Notes: generated by a model from the letters alone, not told the origin. Positions 24,137-35,310 are shown, counted from the first letter of the stretch. The stretch is 64,000 bases of DNA from Monilinia fructicola (GCA_008692225.1 VICG01000014.1:62001-126000), one strand, 5' to 3'. Program-made: numbers and translations.

Positions 24137-25157
24137 TGTTGAATATACTGCTCCGTATTCAATAAATGATGAGGGTTACTTCTGTATGATTTTTGTTTGG
24201 GGGGGAATAAATAGCAGATACTAGAAGTTTTACAAAGTCCCATAGTTGAGGAATGTTTACGCGTAAACGCGATAATCTATGGAATGCGGCTCGGGATACT
24301 TCTGAGATTCTTTAACGCGGCTTGAGGAATGAAATTTATGCAGATCATAATCATCACTGATGAGAAATTGAGTGATCTTTGAGTAGTTCTACAGAATCTA
24401 CTCTGTTATGCTACTTGGCACGCATACTTGTCTAGCAAATTGGTGAATGAAGCACATAGCTAGGGATAGAAATCTGATACCTGGAAGAGAAACACAGGAG
24501 AGCCAGGAAACTCTGATTCACCTGTATACATATTCTAATGAATTGTGTATGGCTGATCAGACAGTGGTTTTCCCTGGGGAATACCTATCGACAGATATAA
24601 TGAGGTTACTAGTCTCAAATCACAGCTCGCGTGCGCAGCATCTGCCATACAACAAACATCCTTCTCATCTAGACTTAGATTAGAATGACAAGAATTCATG
24701 ATGCCATCAATCTCGAGATAACAAACAATCATTCGAGTATCTAACATTAGATCGTAAGACCATCGATTGGATATACAGTATTGCCACACTCTATGTTGGT
24801 AGTACCGATTGAAGGAATCTACACATTTCCGGAAATCCGCGGGGTAGTGAAGATGTTTGAAGATGTGTGTGTATCTGTATCCATGGATATATAATTGAAG
24901 AACAGTAATTGGAGGAGGTATTGGAGGTTGCATTTGGAGTGGCCGGGGATTGCTAGAATATGAAAGGGAGGCGAGGTCGGAGGTTGCTGCTTTATCGGAC
25001 GGAGAATATTTCATGAGTTAATGCATGCAGGTAGATCTACTCTGTAGTTGAATTGGCGGAAAGACAAGAGTATATTATCCGTTTAAGGAGTGATGATATT
25101 ATGTAATCTTATGTACAAGTAGACCATCTTTATTCATTTTTCATGATTTTAAGGGCT
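24137..25157. other. Intergenic with one unsupported ORF
   Basis: Upstream region of the Ser-rich gene. It carries a 159-codon minus ORF (25014-24535, ATG start MKYSPSDKAATSD) that is long enough to notice. It has no recognised domain, no splice partner, and a composition unlike a compact domain. It could be a real orphan gene, but the sequence alone does not show it. Confidence 0.3.
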
Positions 25158-25410
25158 TCCACGAGGATGATAATAATAGTAGATGCCCGTGACCTCTTAA
25201 GATTTCTCTTTAGATGATGTTTATATAAGATTAATAAGTAGGATAGGTAGTAAAGGTAATCTTATCTAGTAGTAAATAATATAAATATTAATTTGTAAAT
25301 ATACTAAAATATAAGTCGCCTACCCTACTTCTCGCCACCCCCCCCCATTTGGCCAGCATTTCACACCAAAAAACGGCCATTTTAACATACTTATAACTCT
25401 ACGAAAAATG

Positions 25411-26058
25411 AATATATATTTTTTAAATTTTAATTAGAGCTTCTATATATAATAATTAATAGATTCTGAAAAATCTTAAATTTTTGCGATTTTTTTATAA
25501 AGAGTAATAAAAGATTATAAAAAATTCTAATTCTAATTTTAGATTTGTATGTAAATCTTATACAAAATCAAAATCTTTAAAAAGAAATTATATTTATTTA
25601 ATAAAAATAGCTAAAAATAATCTAAAAAAAATTAAAGAATCTTAAAACCAATCTTAATCGAATATATTATTTTAATAATATATTATTATTTATAATAAAT
25701 GTTTAATATAGATTCTTAGATTTTAACGATAAAATTTTAAGTAAAAATTTTCTAATTTTAATTTACTCAATAGTTTCAAATTATTATATATATTTTAAAT
25801 AGTTTATTTATTATATATTGATCAATAGATTCTATAAAAATTTATAGATTATTTTTAGTTATTTTTCTTTAGAAATTATAAATATTTATTTCAAAGTTTC
25901 AATTTTGTATGTGATTTCCATACAAATCCAAAACCGAAAATTCTAATTTTCTATAATCTTTTATTACTCTTTATAAAAAAATCGCAAAAATTTAAGATTT
26001 TCAGAATCTATTAATTATTATATATAGAAGCTCTAATTAAAATTTAAAAAATATATAA
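25411..26058. repeat. Long imperfect inverted repeat (fold-back)
   Basis: The sequence from 25411 inward matches the reverse complement of the sequence ending near 26058. Outer arms of ~150 bp are nearly identical; both contain TTTTAATTAGAGCTTCTATA, then AATAATTAATAGATTCTGA, TTTTTGCGATTTTTT, AAAGAGTAATAAAAGATTAT. Similarity continues with more gaps for another ~80-100 bp (TAAAAATAATCTA blocks), leaving a loop of about 150-200 bp. Transcribed, it would form a long hairpin. Confidence 0.85.
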
Positions 26059-26062
26059 TAAA

Positions 26063-26245
26063 TATAGTAAATATAGTAAGTATAGTAAGTATAGTAAATA
26101 TAATAAGTATAGTAACTATAATAAATATAGTAATATAGTAAATATAGTAAATATAGTAAATATAGTAAATATAGTAAATATAGTAAATATAGTAAATATA
26201 GTAAATATAGTAAATATAGTAAATATAGTAAATCTAATGAATATA
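26063..26245. repeat. 9-bp tandem array (AAATATAGT)n
   Basis: About 19 units of a 9-mer, AAATATAGT, abut the right arm of the inverted repeat. Units at the left are variable (AAGTATAGT, AACTATAAT); those in the middle (about 26135-26230) are nearly identical. The same 9-mer occurs again as a short run near 61918-61943. Confidence 0.9.
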
Positions 26246-26261
26246 ATAAATATAATGGATA

Positions 26262-26780
26262 TCCACGAGTAGTAAATGTAGCTTCATATAATCATCTTGA
26301 AATTCAAAGCGGCGTCAAAGTGAACTAACTCTTTTCATCTTAGTCATCTCCACCAACTCGCATGGAGGGGCAGATTTGAAATTTCTTATCGATGGCGTTA
26401 TTTCACGATAACGAACTGGGAAGAGCAAAAGGGAAAAAAAATAATAATTAGAGGGAACATTATGAACATTGTGAACATTATGAAAATCAGAGAACTCCAG
26501 GCAGGGCTGAAATCAAACACCGAGAGGAGGAGGAGGAGGAGAAAGGAGATAATTCGTTATTTTACTATCAAGTAATGGTAGTTTTAGTTCATTTTATTAC
26601 AATTGTGTATTACTATATCTTCTTTTGTTCATGTGTATATATTCATCCTGTTCCTCATCTTCTTCTTCATCTTCTTCCTCTTCGTCTTCCTCTTCCTCTT
26701 CCATTTGCTTCATCGTGATAATCTAATTATTATATTCTCCATATTACTGACAATCCAGGTTGGAGTCTACCATCTTCATC
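26262..26780. other. Upstream region of MET1
   Basis: This contains a GAGGAGGAGG purine tract (26523-26541) and a long TCTTCT/CCTCTT pyrimidine tract (26655-26705) just before the ATG. Pyrimidine tracts are common in fungal promoters and leaders. No gene seen. Confidence 0.4.
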
Positions 26781-28590
26781 ATGACTCCAATATCTCTTCT
26801 GACGGCCATTGATTCAACATCTCATATTCATCTTATAATTGGATCCAATCCATTAGCAGGCGCAAGATGTACGAAAGCCCTTGAAGTAGGAGCAAAACCA
26901 ATCCTTATTGCTCCCGAGTCCTCAGAATTGCATTATACATTGCAAAAAAGAATCGACAATGGAGAGGTAGAGTGGTTAAAGAAACCATTCGAAGATAATG
27001 ATCTTTTGACTCTGGGTAGAGAAGAGATTGGGAATGTAGTTGATGCTGTGTTTGTTACATCCGGACCTCGAGATCCATTGAGTGCGTATAGCTTCTTGGG
27101 ACAGCAATGCAAGACTAATTCATGCAGGCGCACACATCTCACAACTTTGCAAACGAAACCGCATACCAGTAAATGTAGCAGATGCATCAAATCTTTGCAC
27201 ATTCTCACTCCTTTCAACATATACCGACGGACCACTTCAAATTGGTGTGACAACCAATGGCAAAGGTTGTAAACTCTCCCTCACGAATCCGTCGCGAAAT
27301 CGCTTCCTCGCTTCCTACAAATCTAGGAGAATCATGTCTACGACTCGGTACAATTCGCAGACGTATACAAGAGGAGGATCATTTGGCACACCTGACGGCA
27401 GCTGGGGATTTGGATAATGAGGAAGAAATAGATCAAAGTTCGACTTTCAATAAACTCATCACAGAAGCAGATCTTGACGCTGCGAAAAGTAGGCGCATGA
27501 GATGGCTTTCACAAATTTGTGAATACTGGCCTCTTCGTCGACTCGCTTCAATCACTGATGCAGATGTCGAAAGTGTGCTGAATTCCTACGCCACCAACCC
27601 CTCAAATTCCACTCCACTCGATACATCAACCCTCGATTCCCGTATTGCAAGACTCCCACAAATAATCCTAGCTGGTTCCGGGCCTGGTCACCCTGACCTT
27701 CTGACCCGCGCAACCCATAAAGCAATTCTAACCGCCGATATAATTCTCGCCGACAAACTCGTCCCGTCTGGTGTCCTAGACCTAATTCCCCGCAGAACAC
27801 CTATTCATATCGCGCGCAAATTCCCCGGAAATGCTGAACTTGCGCAACAAGAATTATTGTCTCTCGGACTAGCGGGACTGAAGGCCGGAAAGACTGTCTT
27901 GCGATTAAAACAAGGCGATCCCTATATATATGGACGGGGAGGAGAGGAGTTTGAGTTCTTCCGAAAGGAGGGATATGGGGATAGAGTTGTGTAGTGTTGC
28001 CCGGTATCACGAGCGCATTGAGTGCGCCTTTGTTTGCGGGGATACCCGCCACGCAGAGGGCGGTTAGTGATCAAGTATTGATATGTACTGGGACTGGTCG
28101 AAAGGGGAAACCCACTGTACCGCCGCAATACGTTGCGACTCAGACGGTAGTGTTTTTGATGGCACTTCATAGAATCAAGGGGTTAGTAGCTGATCTCACA
28201 ACTCACGATTCGGAAGACGCAAAAGTAGTCGATGAGAATGGGCAAGTGGATCAGAGTAGGAAATTATGGCCGCTTAGCACACCATGTGCAGTGATAGAAA
28301 GGGCATCGTGTCCTGATCAAAGAGTGGTACGAACCTCTTTGGAATGGGTAGTGGATGCCATTGAAGAGGTGGGCAGTAGACCACCTGGATTATTGGTACT
28401 TGGAGCTGCATGTGAGGTTTTGTTCAATCAAAATGCCAGTAAAGATGGAAGGAAATGGGTGGTTGAGGAAGGATTCAAGGGCTTGGATGAGTTAAGTTTA
28501 GGAGAAGCGGGACTTGGAGTTCACAATGGCGACGGGGAGAGGCCGGATGTGGTAAGGGGTGATAGTTTTGGAAGGGAGTTGAAGGTTTAA
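26781..28590 (+). CDS. MET1: Siroheme synthase MET1-type (uroporphyrinogen-III methyltransferase fused to Met8-like domain), frame interrupted
   Basis: This enzyme would make siroheme, the cofactor of sulfite and nitrite reductase. Exon 1 (26781-27081) has the NAD-binding precorrin-2 dehydrogenase start: IHLIIGSNPLAGARCTKALE, VGAKPILIAP. A 46-nt intron (GTGCGT, GACTAAT, TGCAG) leads to NRIPVNVADASNLCTF, then a middle domain, then the SAM-dependent tetrapyrrole methylase: IILAGSGPGHPDLLTRATHK, RLKQGDPYIYGRGGEE, LPGITSALSAPLFAGIPATQ, DQVLICTGTGRKGKP. The intended protein is about 587 residues, normal for fungal Met1. Two frame breaks interrupt it. CCC at 27278-27280 has one base too many (with CC the join reads KLSSRIRREIASS). 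Near 27985-27994, GDRVV runs into a TAG and VLPGITS resumes in another frame (one base missing or two extra). The start at ATG 26781 (MTPISLLTAID) is the first ATG in frame. Confidence 0.85.
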
Positions 28591-29160
28591 AGGATGCCCA
28601 GGTGGGATGTGAGATGATATGATACCATAGTCTGGGAATATTGGAAGTGAATTTAATTGTATATCCACTTGACCTCTGTTTACTTTATTGGGTCTGAGCC
28701 TGTAAAGATTTGATGACTGCCTATTCGTCATCACTGCATTTTTAAGAGATCTACCGAGGGAGCTCATGCGCCAGGCGCCATCATAGATTGTGATATGAAC
28801 CCCTCATGATGATAATTCCACTCGTTTCATGGTACAAGCCCCTGGGTATATTCGCATGCATACAACAGACGCCAATCTTCCAACATTACTCACCCGCTGC
28901 TTTGCTATATTTCTCTCGAATTTACCAAGACAACCCTTCTCTCTTTCTAGAGTCCCCTTTGCCCTGTGTATCTGGAGCCTTTGAAGAAGTTGGAACCAAA
29001 GCGCCTCATAGGGCGTATCTCCCTACCACCCCCAAGGCTCTTGCATGAAATATCGTCACTCTATACCAAAATTCCTTTTGCAGAAGAGCTAAATACGAAT
29101 CCATATCTGCACATGTCGTCTGCACATGCTGCTATTTCCCACCAAATCATCCAAATCACA
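28591..29160. other. Convergent intergenic between MET1 and SPC19
   Basis: About 570 nt between two gene ends. It should hold both 3' untranslated regions. No other feature seen. Confidence 0.4.
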
Positions 29161-29857
29161 TCACTCATCAAAAGACTGCGGCGCAACACTCATCCTCAAC
29201 TGTCTCTGCCTCTGCTGACTCTGCAACCCCAATCTCTCAACCGCATACCCCAACCTCTCCTTCTTCTGCCTGAGAACCTTCAACCTCATCGCCTTCTCCT
29301 CATTGCCTCCCCCACTCCCGCCTTTGTTCAAGCCCAACTCCCAACTCTTCTTGCGACTCAGTTTCGTGGCTTTGGATGCTTGGGCTGAGGAGGAGGAAGT
29401 GGAGGATTCGAGACGGCCGGAGAGGAGTTGCGAGCGCGCGATTAGTTGTTCTTCTCTTCGTTGGAGGCGGGAGATAAGGGATTCGGAGCGTGTGAGTAGG
29501 GTTTCGATGGCGGGTTCGAGTTCTTCGGCTAGGGAGCGTTGGGCGGCGTGGAGGGTTGTGGAGGGGGTGAGTTCGAAGTGCTGTGGTGGGGTGGGGTGGG
29601 TTAGGATTGGGTTTTGGTTTGTTTGGTGTTTGCTCTTTTGGGGGTAGGGGGTTTGATGCGTGTAAATATGAATTGGGGGGAGGGTATGGTAATCAGGATT
29701 GGTGACATACTCTTGTGGTGCTGAGAACTGATTTGAGACGTGGAAAATCTGAGATTCCGGAATCGAGTATGGATATACTGTTATCCAAGGTGCTGAGAGA
29801 GGATCGGAGAGATGCGACAGAGGAGGAAAGGAGGGCGGAGGGATTTTGTGAATTCAT
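29161..29857 (-). CDS. SPC19: DASH complex subunit Spc19
   Basis: Exons 29857-29711 and 29580-29161 flank a 130-nt intron (GTATGT...CACAG) and give 188 residues. Exon 1 reads SLSTLDNSISILDSGISDFP, RLKSVLSTTR. Exon 2 continues HFELTPSTTLHAAQRSLAEE, then IETLLTRSESLISRLQRREE, QLIARSQLLSGRLE. These are the diagnostic Spc19 blocks, followed by a Ser-rich and a basic coiled-coil tail ending QSFDE. Spc19 is part of the ten-subunit DASH/Dam1 ring that couples kinetochores to microtubules. The start at 29857 (MNSQNPSALL) is the first ATG. The gene is easy to miss because neither exon gives a long ATG-started ORF and the opposite strand is open. It is divergent from LIP5. Confidence 0.9.
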
Positions 29858-30458
29858 TTTGGTATGTGTTATGGAATCTACCAAGTGATGGTGAATAACT
29901 CGGTAGTTATGTTATTGAAGTGAAGGGCCAAAGGAGAGGGGAGATTGTAGTTCGTTGTCATCAATCGAGCTTCTTGATGTTTTGTGCTGAGTGGAAAGAT
30001 GCGATAAGTTCAATGTTTTGGTTGCTACGACAAGTATTTGGTGGGGGTTGAATGAAGGCTCACCGGGAACTGTTTTTTTATTACTAATCCATCATCAATC
30101 TACAAGTACTAACCACCTGGGCACTGGTGGACTGCATCGAATCTGTAAGGTTATCCCGAGGTCTCCAGCTGTATCTGACTTTCTTCAAATTGCCCAAGTT
30201 TTCGTTCTATTCTCCTTCCACTTTTTTTAATCTGTAGATTTTATTAAAGAGAATGAATGAATATCAAAATAACGCTCTATTAATTGACGTTAATAAGACT
30301 TAACATTAACATTAACATCAACATCAACATCAACATTACGTAAGCCATTTCGATTAGCAAACATCCACATCCATCCTTATCAGAAAAATAATCTCAATAC
30401 GGTATTTCATTCAGTGAACATTCTCAACTAAACAATATATTGAACCAGAATCTCCACA
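29858..30458. promoter_or_regulatory. Shared divergent promoter region SPC19 / LIP5
   Basis: Six hundred bases separate two start codons on opposite strands. It includes a tandem CATTAA/CATCAA tract (30302-30336). Shared promoter function is inferred from layout only. Confidence 0.4.
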
Positions 30459-31746
30459 ATGGCTTCAATGGTCCCAAGATTCAGATGTCTTAATGCACCT
30501 CCTTTGCGACAGGCATCAAGAAATATCCTCGCAATTCCCACGGCAAATTCACGCTCGTTTGCCACTGAAACAGATGCATCTAAGCCGGAACCTATTACAA
30601 AGAGACGTCCTACATACTTTAAAGACAAGATCAATGCTGTTCCCTCCTTCTCGGAGTTTGTTGGTCTGCCGGATAAGGCTTTAACACCAGAAGATGCACT
30701 CGAATTGCGAACCGCGATGGTTTGGTCCTCCTGGGAAGAAGAGACAAATTACAAGATTACCTGAATGGTTGAAGACGCCAATTCCTGATAACTCAAATTA
30801 CAAGAAGATCAAGAAGGATCTGCGAGGTTTGAATTTACATACTGTCTGCGAGGAGGCAAGATGTCCGAATATCTCGGATTGTTGGGGTGGGAGTGATAAA
30901 AGTGCTGCGACGGCGACAATTATGTTGATGGGAGATACCTGCACAAGAGGATGTCGATTCTGTAGTGTCAAGACATCAAAAGCGCCACCTCCATTGGATC
31001 CACATGAACCAGAACATACAGCAGAGGCATTGTCGAGGTGGGGTTTGGGTTATGTTGTGTTGACATCTGTGGATCGAGATGATCTTGTAGATGGAGGTGC
31101 CAGACATTTTGCAGAGACAATCATGAAGATTAAGCAGAAGAAATCCGAGATTTTGGTCGAAGCTTTGACTGGTGACTATGGTGGAGATTTGGAAATGGTG
31201 AAATTGGTGGCGGAAAGCGGTTTAGATGTATATGCGCACAACATGGAGACTACTGAAGAGCTTACACCATTTGTTCGAGACCGAAGAGCAAAGTACAGAC
31301 AAAGTCTGAAAGTTCTGGATGCAGCCAAGAAGGCTAAGCCTTCATTAATTACAAAGACAAGTATTATGCTTGGATTGGGCGAAACTGAAGAAGCATTATG
31401 GCAAACATTGAGAGGTATGATGTAAAATCCTGAGTTTTCATTCCCTTAAATCACTAACATTCGCCTTCCAGATCTCCGGGAAGTCAATGTTGATGTTGTC
31501 ACCTTCGGTCAATACATGCGCCCAACAAAACGTCACATGAAAGTAGAAGAATATGTTACACCTGAAGTCTTTGAGACTTGGCGTCAACGTGCACTAGATC
31601 TCGGTTTCTTATATTGTGCCAGTGGACCTCTAGTGAGAAGTTCGTACAAAGCTGGTGAGGCATTCATAGAGAATGTTCTCAAGAAGAGGAAGGGTGTAAC
31701 GATTTTGTCTGATGAAGCTACTGGTATGGCAAAGGCCATTGTATAA
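30459..31746 (+). CDS. LIP5: Lipoyl synthase, mitochondrial, frame interrupted
   Basis: Lipoyl synthase inserts two sulfurs into octanoyl-protein to make lipoate for pyruvate and 2-oxoglutarate dehydrogenases. The N-terminus is an Arg/Ser-rich mitochondrial presequence ([15 protein letters not shown]...). Both iron-sulfur motifs are present: [12 protein letters not shown] (auxiliary cluster) and CTRGCRFC (radical SAM). So are [27 protein letters not shown] and MLGLGET, and the C-terminus has [19 protein letters not shown] and [15 protein letters not shown] 57-nt intron (31415-31471) is clean. The frame breaks at TTT 30721-30723: exon 1 reads RTAMV and the rest resumes [15 protein letters not shown] one base later. 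With TT the join reads [11 protein letters not shown] and the protein is 409 residues, normal for fungi. An essential respiratory gene is unlikely to be dead, so a sequence error is the simplest reading. Confidence 0.92.
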
Positions 31747-32213
31747 TGATACCTCAGTCTTACATTTAATACTTCAACGTATGATAAGATGAGAACGGCG
31801 TTTGGGATATATCACTGGTGGTGGGAAGGTATAGATGACAATTGCATCTGAATACTGAATTGGATGTTCTGCGTTAGATCATAACTATAAATTTTTTTCA
31901 ACCATTTTATACCGCTTTTCATAATACAATTTTGCCCGTATATTATTCTGTGGATGTTTTCGGTGTTTAAAAGTCACCCTGCGAAATGAGGCTGGGAGTT
32001 ACCGTTTCGAGGAATTTTGCTTGGATACTTTCCGAATTAGGACAATTGATTTTGCGCAAACGAAAAAACAACCACAACCAAGAATGAAGTCGCAGCAATT
32101 ATGAAAATTGACGCGACTATAGAATGAGCGAGCATTCCCCCTACCAATCTTACACTCCTTTCCCCAGCCTATCGTTTCTCCGACAACAATATCCAAGAAA
32201 ATCGCTAACCAGA
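31747..32213. other. Intergenic LIP5 to oxidase
   Basis: Holds the LIP5 3' end and the oxidase promoter. A pyrimidine-rich leader (32135-32175) precedes the ATG. No other feature. Confidence 0.4.
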
Positions 32214-34051
32214 ATGTATTTCTCCTTCCCCCTTACCTCGCTTATCGTTAGCACCCTCACCACCACCTCACTCTCCACTTCCCTCTCACCCGGCGATCAA
32301 GAATTTCCACCTACACCCGACTCCTCAAAAATCCTCCAAAAATGTCTTCAAGCGCATTCCGTTCCCTATTCGAACTCTACTTCTCCGAATTGGGCCAATT
32401 TGACTACTCCTTTCAACTTGCGTCTCCCATATACACCTACAGCAGTGACGTTACCGAAGACGCCTGAAGAGGTGGGTCATAGTGTTACTTGTGCCGCGAA
32501 GGCTGGGCTGAAGGTTCAGCCGCGAGGTGGTGGTCATAGTTATGCTAGTTATAGTATTGGGGGGCATAATGGAAGTGTGGTGGTGGATATGAGTGGATTT
32601 GACGATATTGTCGTGGATCAGGGTAAGTCTTTTCTTTGGGAAGTTGTGGCTGGCGAGAACTGGTTTTAAATATATATTTCAATATAGAGACCTTTGTTGC
32701 GAAGATAGGCGCGGGACAGAGGTTAGGAAATGTTGCTTTGGGTATTCACGCGCAAGGTGGTAGGGCGCTGCCGCATGGCACTTGTGCTGGTGTTGGAATA
32801 GGTATGTTGATTGTTCTAAAATGAGCGGACGATTTCCTGTACTAATTTCACACTTAGGTGGACATGCAACACACGGTGGATATGGATATGACTCTCGTCT
32901 TTGGGGATTGGCACTCGACACAATCGTTGGTCTAGATGCCGTCCTTGCAAATGGTTCATTCATCCATGCGACCGAAATACAGAACACCGAAATGTGGTAT
33001 GCTCTGCGAGGAGCTGCCGATGCTTTTGGAATTGTGACGCATTTCTATATGCAGACTCAAGCCGCCCCGGAAGAAGTCACATACTTCACAGCTAATCTTT
33101 CATCGTCTCTTTCCAGCGCCGACAAGGTCTCTGCAGCATTCTTGAAAACCCAAGACTTTGTCCTCAATAACCCACTCCTGACACCCAACATATCATTTGG
33201 ATTCAATGTCAATAGTGGAGGAGGTCTCGCAATCACAGGAATGTGTATGTTCTGCGACCTCCCCTTTTTCCGCGACGTCGTATTCCCACAGCTCGTATCT
33301 GGGTTCGACATCGACAGCAGAAACATAACCAACCTCTCCTGGATCGACACTCTAGCTACCCTCGCAGCACCCGATCCCCTCGCTCAACCCCTCCAAAACT
33401 ACAACCTACACGATACATTCTATGTCAAATCGCTCGTGACCAAGAACGAAAACCCCCTCACCCCCGAAGCCGTCCACGCTTTCTTCACCTACATCCTCTC
33501 TCACCAATCCCCCGAAACCCCCTACTTCTCCATCATAAACCTGTACGGAGCCCCCGGCTCCGCCATCGACAGCGGCGCGCTCTCCTCGTCCAGCCATGCG
33601 GATATGGACGCGCTGTGGGTATTCCAAAACTACGGATACACGCCCAACCATCTCCCCCCATGGGATGCCCGCATCACTCACGTCATCGAGGGAATGACGG
33701 ATGCGGTTACGAGCGCGCAACCGGCGGGTAATTTCTCGGGTTATGTCAATTATGTGGATCCAGATTTGACGGCTGAGGAGGCGGCGGAGGAGTATTATGG
33801 GGCGAGGACTTATGATAGGTTGTTAGGGATTAAGACGGAGGTTGATAGTGGGTTTGTTTTTTGGAGTAAGTTTTTTTTCTGCTTCTTTTGTTGTTGAGGA
33901 GATGGGGTTTTGGGTTGTGGAGGTGGAGGTGGAGGTGGGGGTGGGGGAAGGTTTGGTGTGAATTCTGGGTTGGTTCTAATGATTTATAGATCCACAAGCT
34001 ATTGGGAATGTGGGCGTTTTGCCTGTGGATTTTGGGGAGGAGGGTGATTGA
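32214..34051 (+). CDS. Secreted FAD-dependent oxidase, berberine-bridge/AA7 type
   Basis: Four exons (32214-32622, 32688-32801, 32858-33865, 33990-34051) with introns of 65, 56 and 124 nt give 530 residues. A signal peptide (MYFSFPLTSLIVSTLTTTSL) is followed by the FAD-binding PCMH domain: LPKTPEEVGHSVTCAAKAGL, RGGGHSYASYS and GRALPHGTCAGVGIGGHATH. His108 and Cys169 are the expected bicovalent flavin attachment sites of AA7 gluco-oligosaccharide oxidases and berberine-bridge-like enzymes. The C-terminus has the BBE block YVNYVDPDLTAEEAAEEYYG, then YDRLLGIKTEVDSG. The substrate cannot be told; sugars or secondary metabolites are both known for the family. No tailoring cluster is seen nearby. 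All splice joins keep the frame. Confidence 0.88.
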
Positions 34052-34728
34052 GGGAACCTCGGATGGTGATATGTTTTGAAGATTGTTGTTTTGGAGTTAG
34101 GTTGGAGTTCGGAGGTGGAGCTGTGACTGCCATTTGGATATGGAGTTGAAGTTAGCATTTGCTCGTGGGTTAATGGCTGGAAATCTCGGATACAGACTTT
34201 GGATCTCTCTTGTTTGGCATTATCTTTCACCGAATCTTTTACTTGTAATTCTTGTTTGAACGAATTTTGGTTCCTCCCCTTCGTTTTCGAGGTCCTCAAA
34301 CTCGGCCTTGGTGGCTTGTTGACTCAGTCACTTCAAGTGAAAGTAGTCATAACCACTGGAAAGGCATCGAGTGGGATGAATCATCCAACATCTTTCGTGC
34401 CTTTTCCATGTAGTCATCTGTGAAATGAGGCAAAGCCTATAGCTCATAGAACAAAAATACAGACATCCTGTCATGAAACATCCAGGAGTGCTCTGTGCTT
34501 ACATCTTGCCCTGGTGTGAAACTGCATAGATAGGTGCTCTCTTCCTCAAATGCTCTTCTCTAGAAGCTATCAATATTCTACTTCCTTTCGGGTTTACCGC
34601 CACACTCGGAAACACCAAGACTGTAGCAAAGTAGCTTGTCTCTTACCATATTGTCTAGTTCATCGTCGCCTATCTATCGCCATCCTCTCCATTTATTCAA
34701 CATCAATCACTTACTCTTATTCATCATC
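34052..34728. other. Intergenic, no gene recognised
   Basis: A GT-rich 3' flank, then an upstream region of the next small gene. Nothing else is supported. Confidence 0.4.
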
Positions 34729-35310
34729 ATGTCATCAAATTGTATTCCTACAAATAGCCCTCAACAAGAAGGTATGTTTCTGCTAGCTCGGTATGAATAC
34801 AAGATTCTGATTCGTTCACACGTTAGAGAACACATATTACTCCGACATAGGAACCGAAGAACACTATGGAGAAGAACGGCGTTTAAAATACATAGAGCAC
34901 CTCTTCCATCCTGACCGATATGGATACACTAAACAAGAAATTGAAGTGATTCGGAATGAACGCCATGAGGCTCCATGGCGTGTCCAGGAAGCTACAAGAC
35001 TGGGAGAGATCATTGAGCAAATCGCGAATCTTTACGAGACCAAACTAGCTGAGAATAATGGACTTGACAATCAGAGAGCAATCCCCTCGAGCCTTCTTGG
35101 TGGCGATTATTTTACCAATTGGAATGTGATTAGCAAATCCTCGCTTGATCTTACCGTTGAATTCGTGAAGCGGGCGTTCACTTTCCACAGGAGTAAGCTA
35201 CATCCAATTTTATATTCTCACTAGCTTCGCCCGTACTAATGATGATGATGATTTTAGGGACGGCCAGTCAAGAACTCAGGGACTTTATTGCGCATCTGAA
35301 TGAAATCTGA
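34729..35310 (+). CDS. Small hypothetical protein, three exons
   Basis: Exons 34729-34771, 34827-35192 and 35258-35310 are joined by introns of 55 and 65 nt with good GTATGT/GTAAGC donors and TTAG acceptors. They give 153 residues, and the frame is kept exactly. The sequence is helical and charged: EEHYGEERRLKYIEHLFHPD, RYGYTKQEIEVIRNERHEAP, then RLGEIIEQIANLYETKLAEN, ending FIAHLNEI. I do not recognise the family. An HPD tripeptide recalls J-domains, but the flanks do not fit. There is no signal peptide or membrane segment; it is probably soluble. The consistent splicing is the main evidence that it is real. Confidence 0.6.

Larger units (their letters stand above)
25166..26261. other. AT-rich island (candidate RIP-degraded element)
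   Basis: The AT content rises sharply compared with flanking DNA, and no ORF survives. It contains a long fold-back inverted repeat and a 9-bp tandem array, listed separately. The 8-mer TCCACGAG occurs at both edges (25158-25165 and 26262-26269). It could be a target-site duplication, but no terminal inverted repeats abut it, so this may be chance. The AT bias suits RIP-type C-to-T mutation of a repeat in Pezizomycotina. Confidence 0.6.

Noticed and set aside
33243..33731. 162-codon plus ORF within the FAD oxidase
   Set aside because: It is an out-of-frame shadow, Arg/Pro-rich, inside the well-supported oxidase exon.
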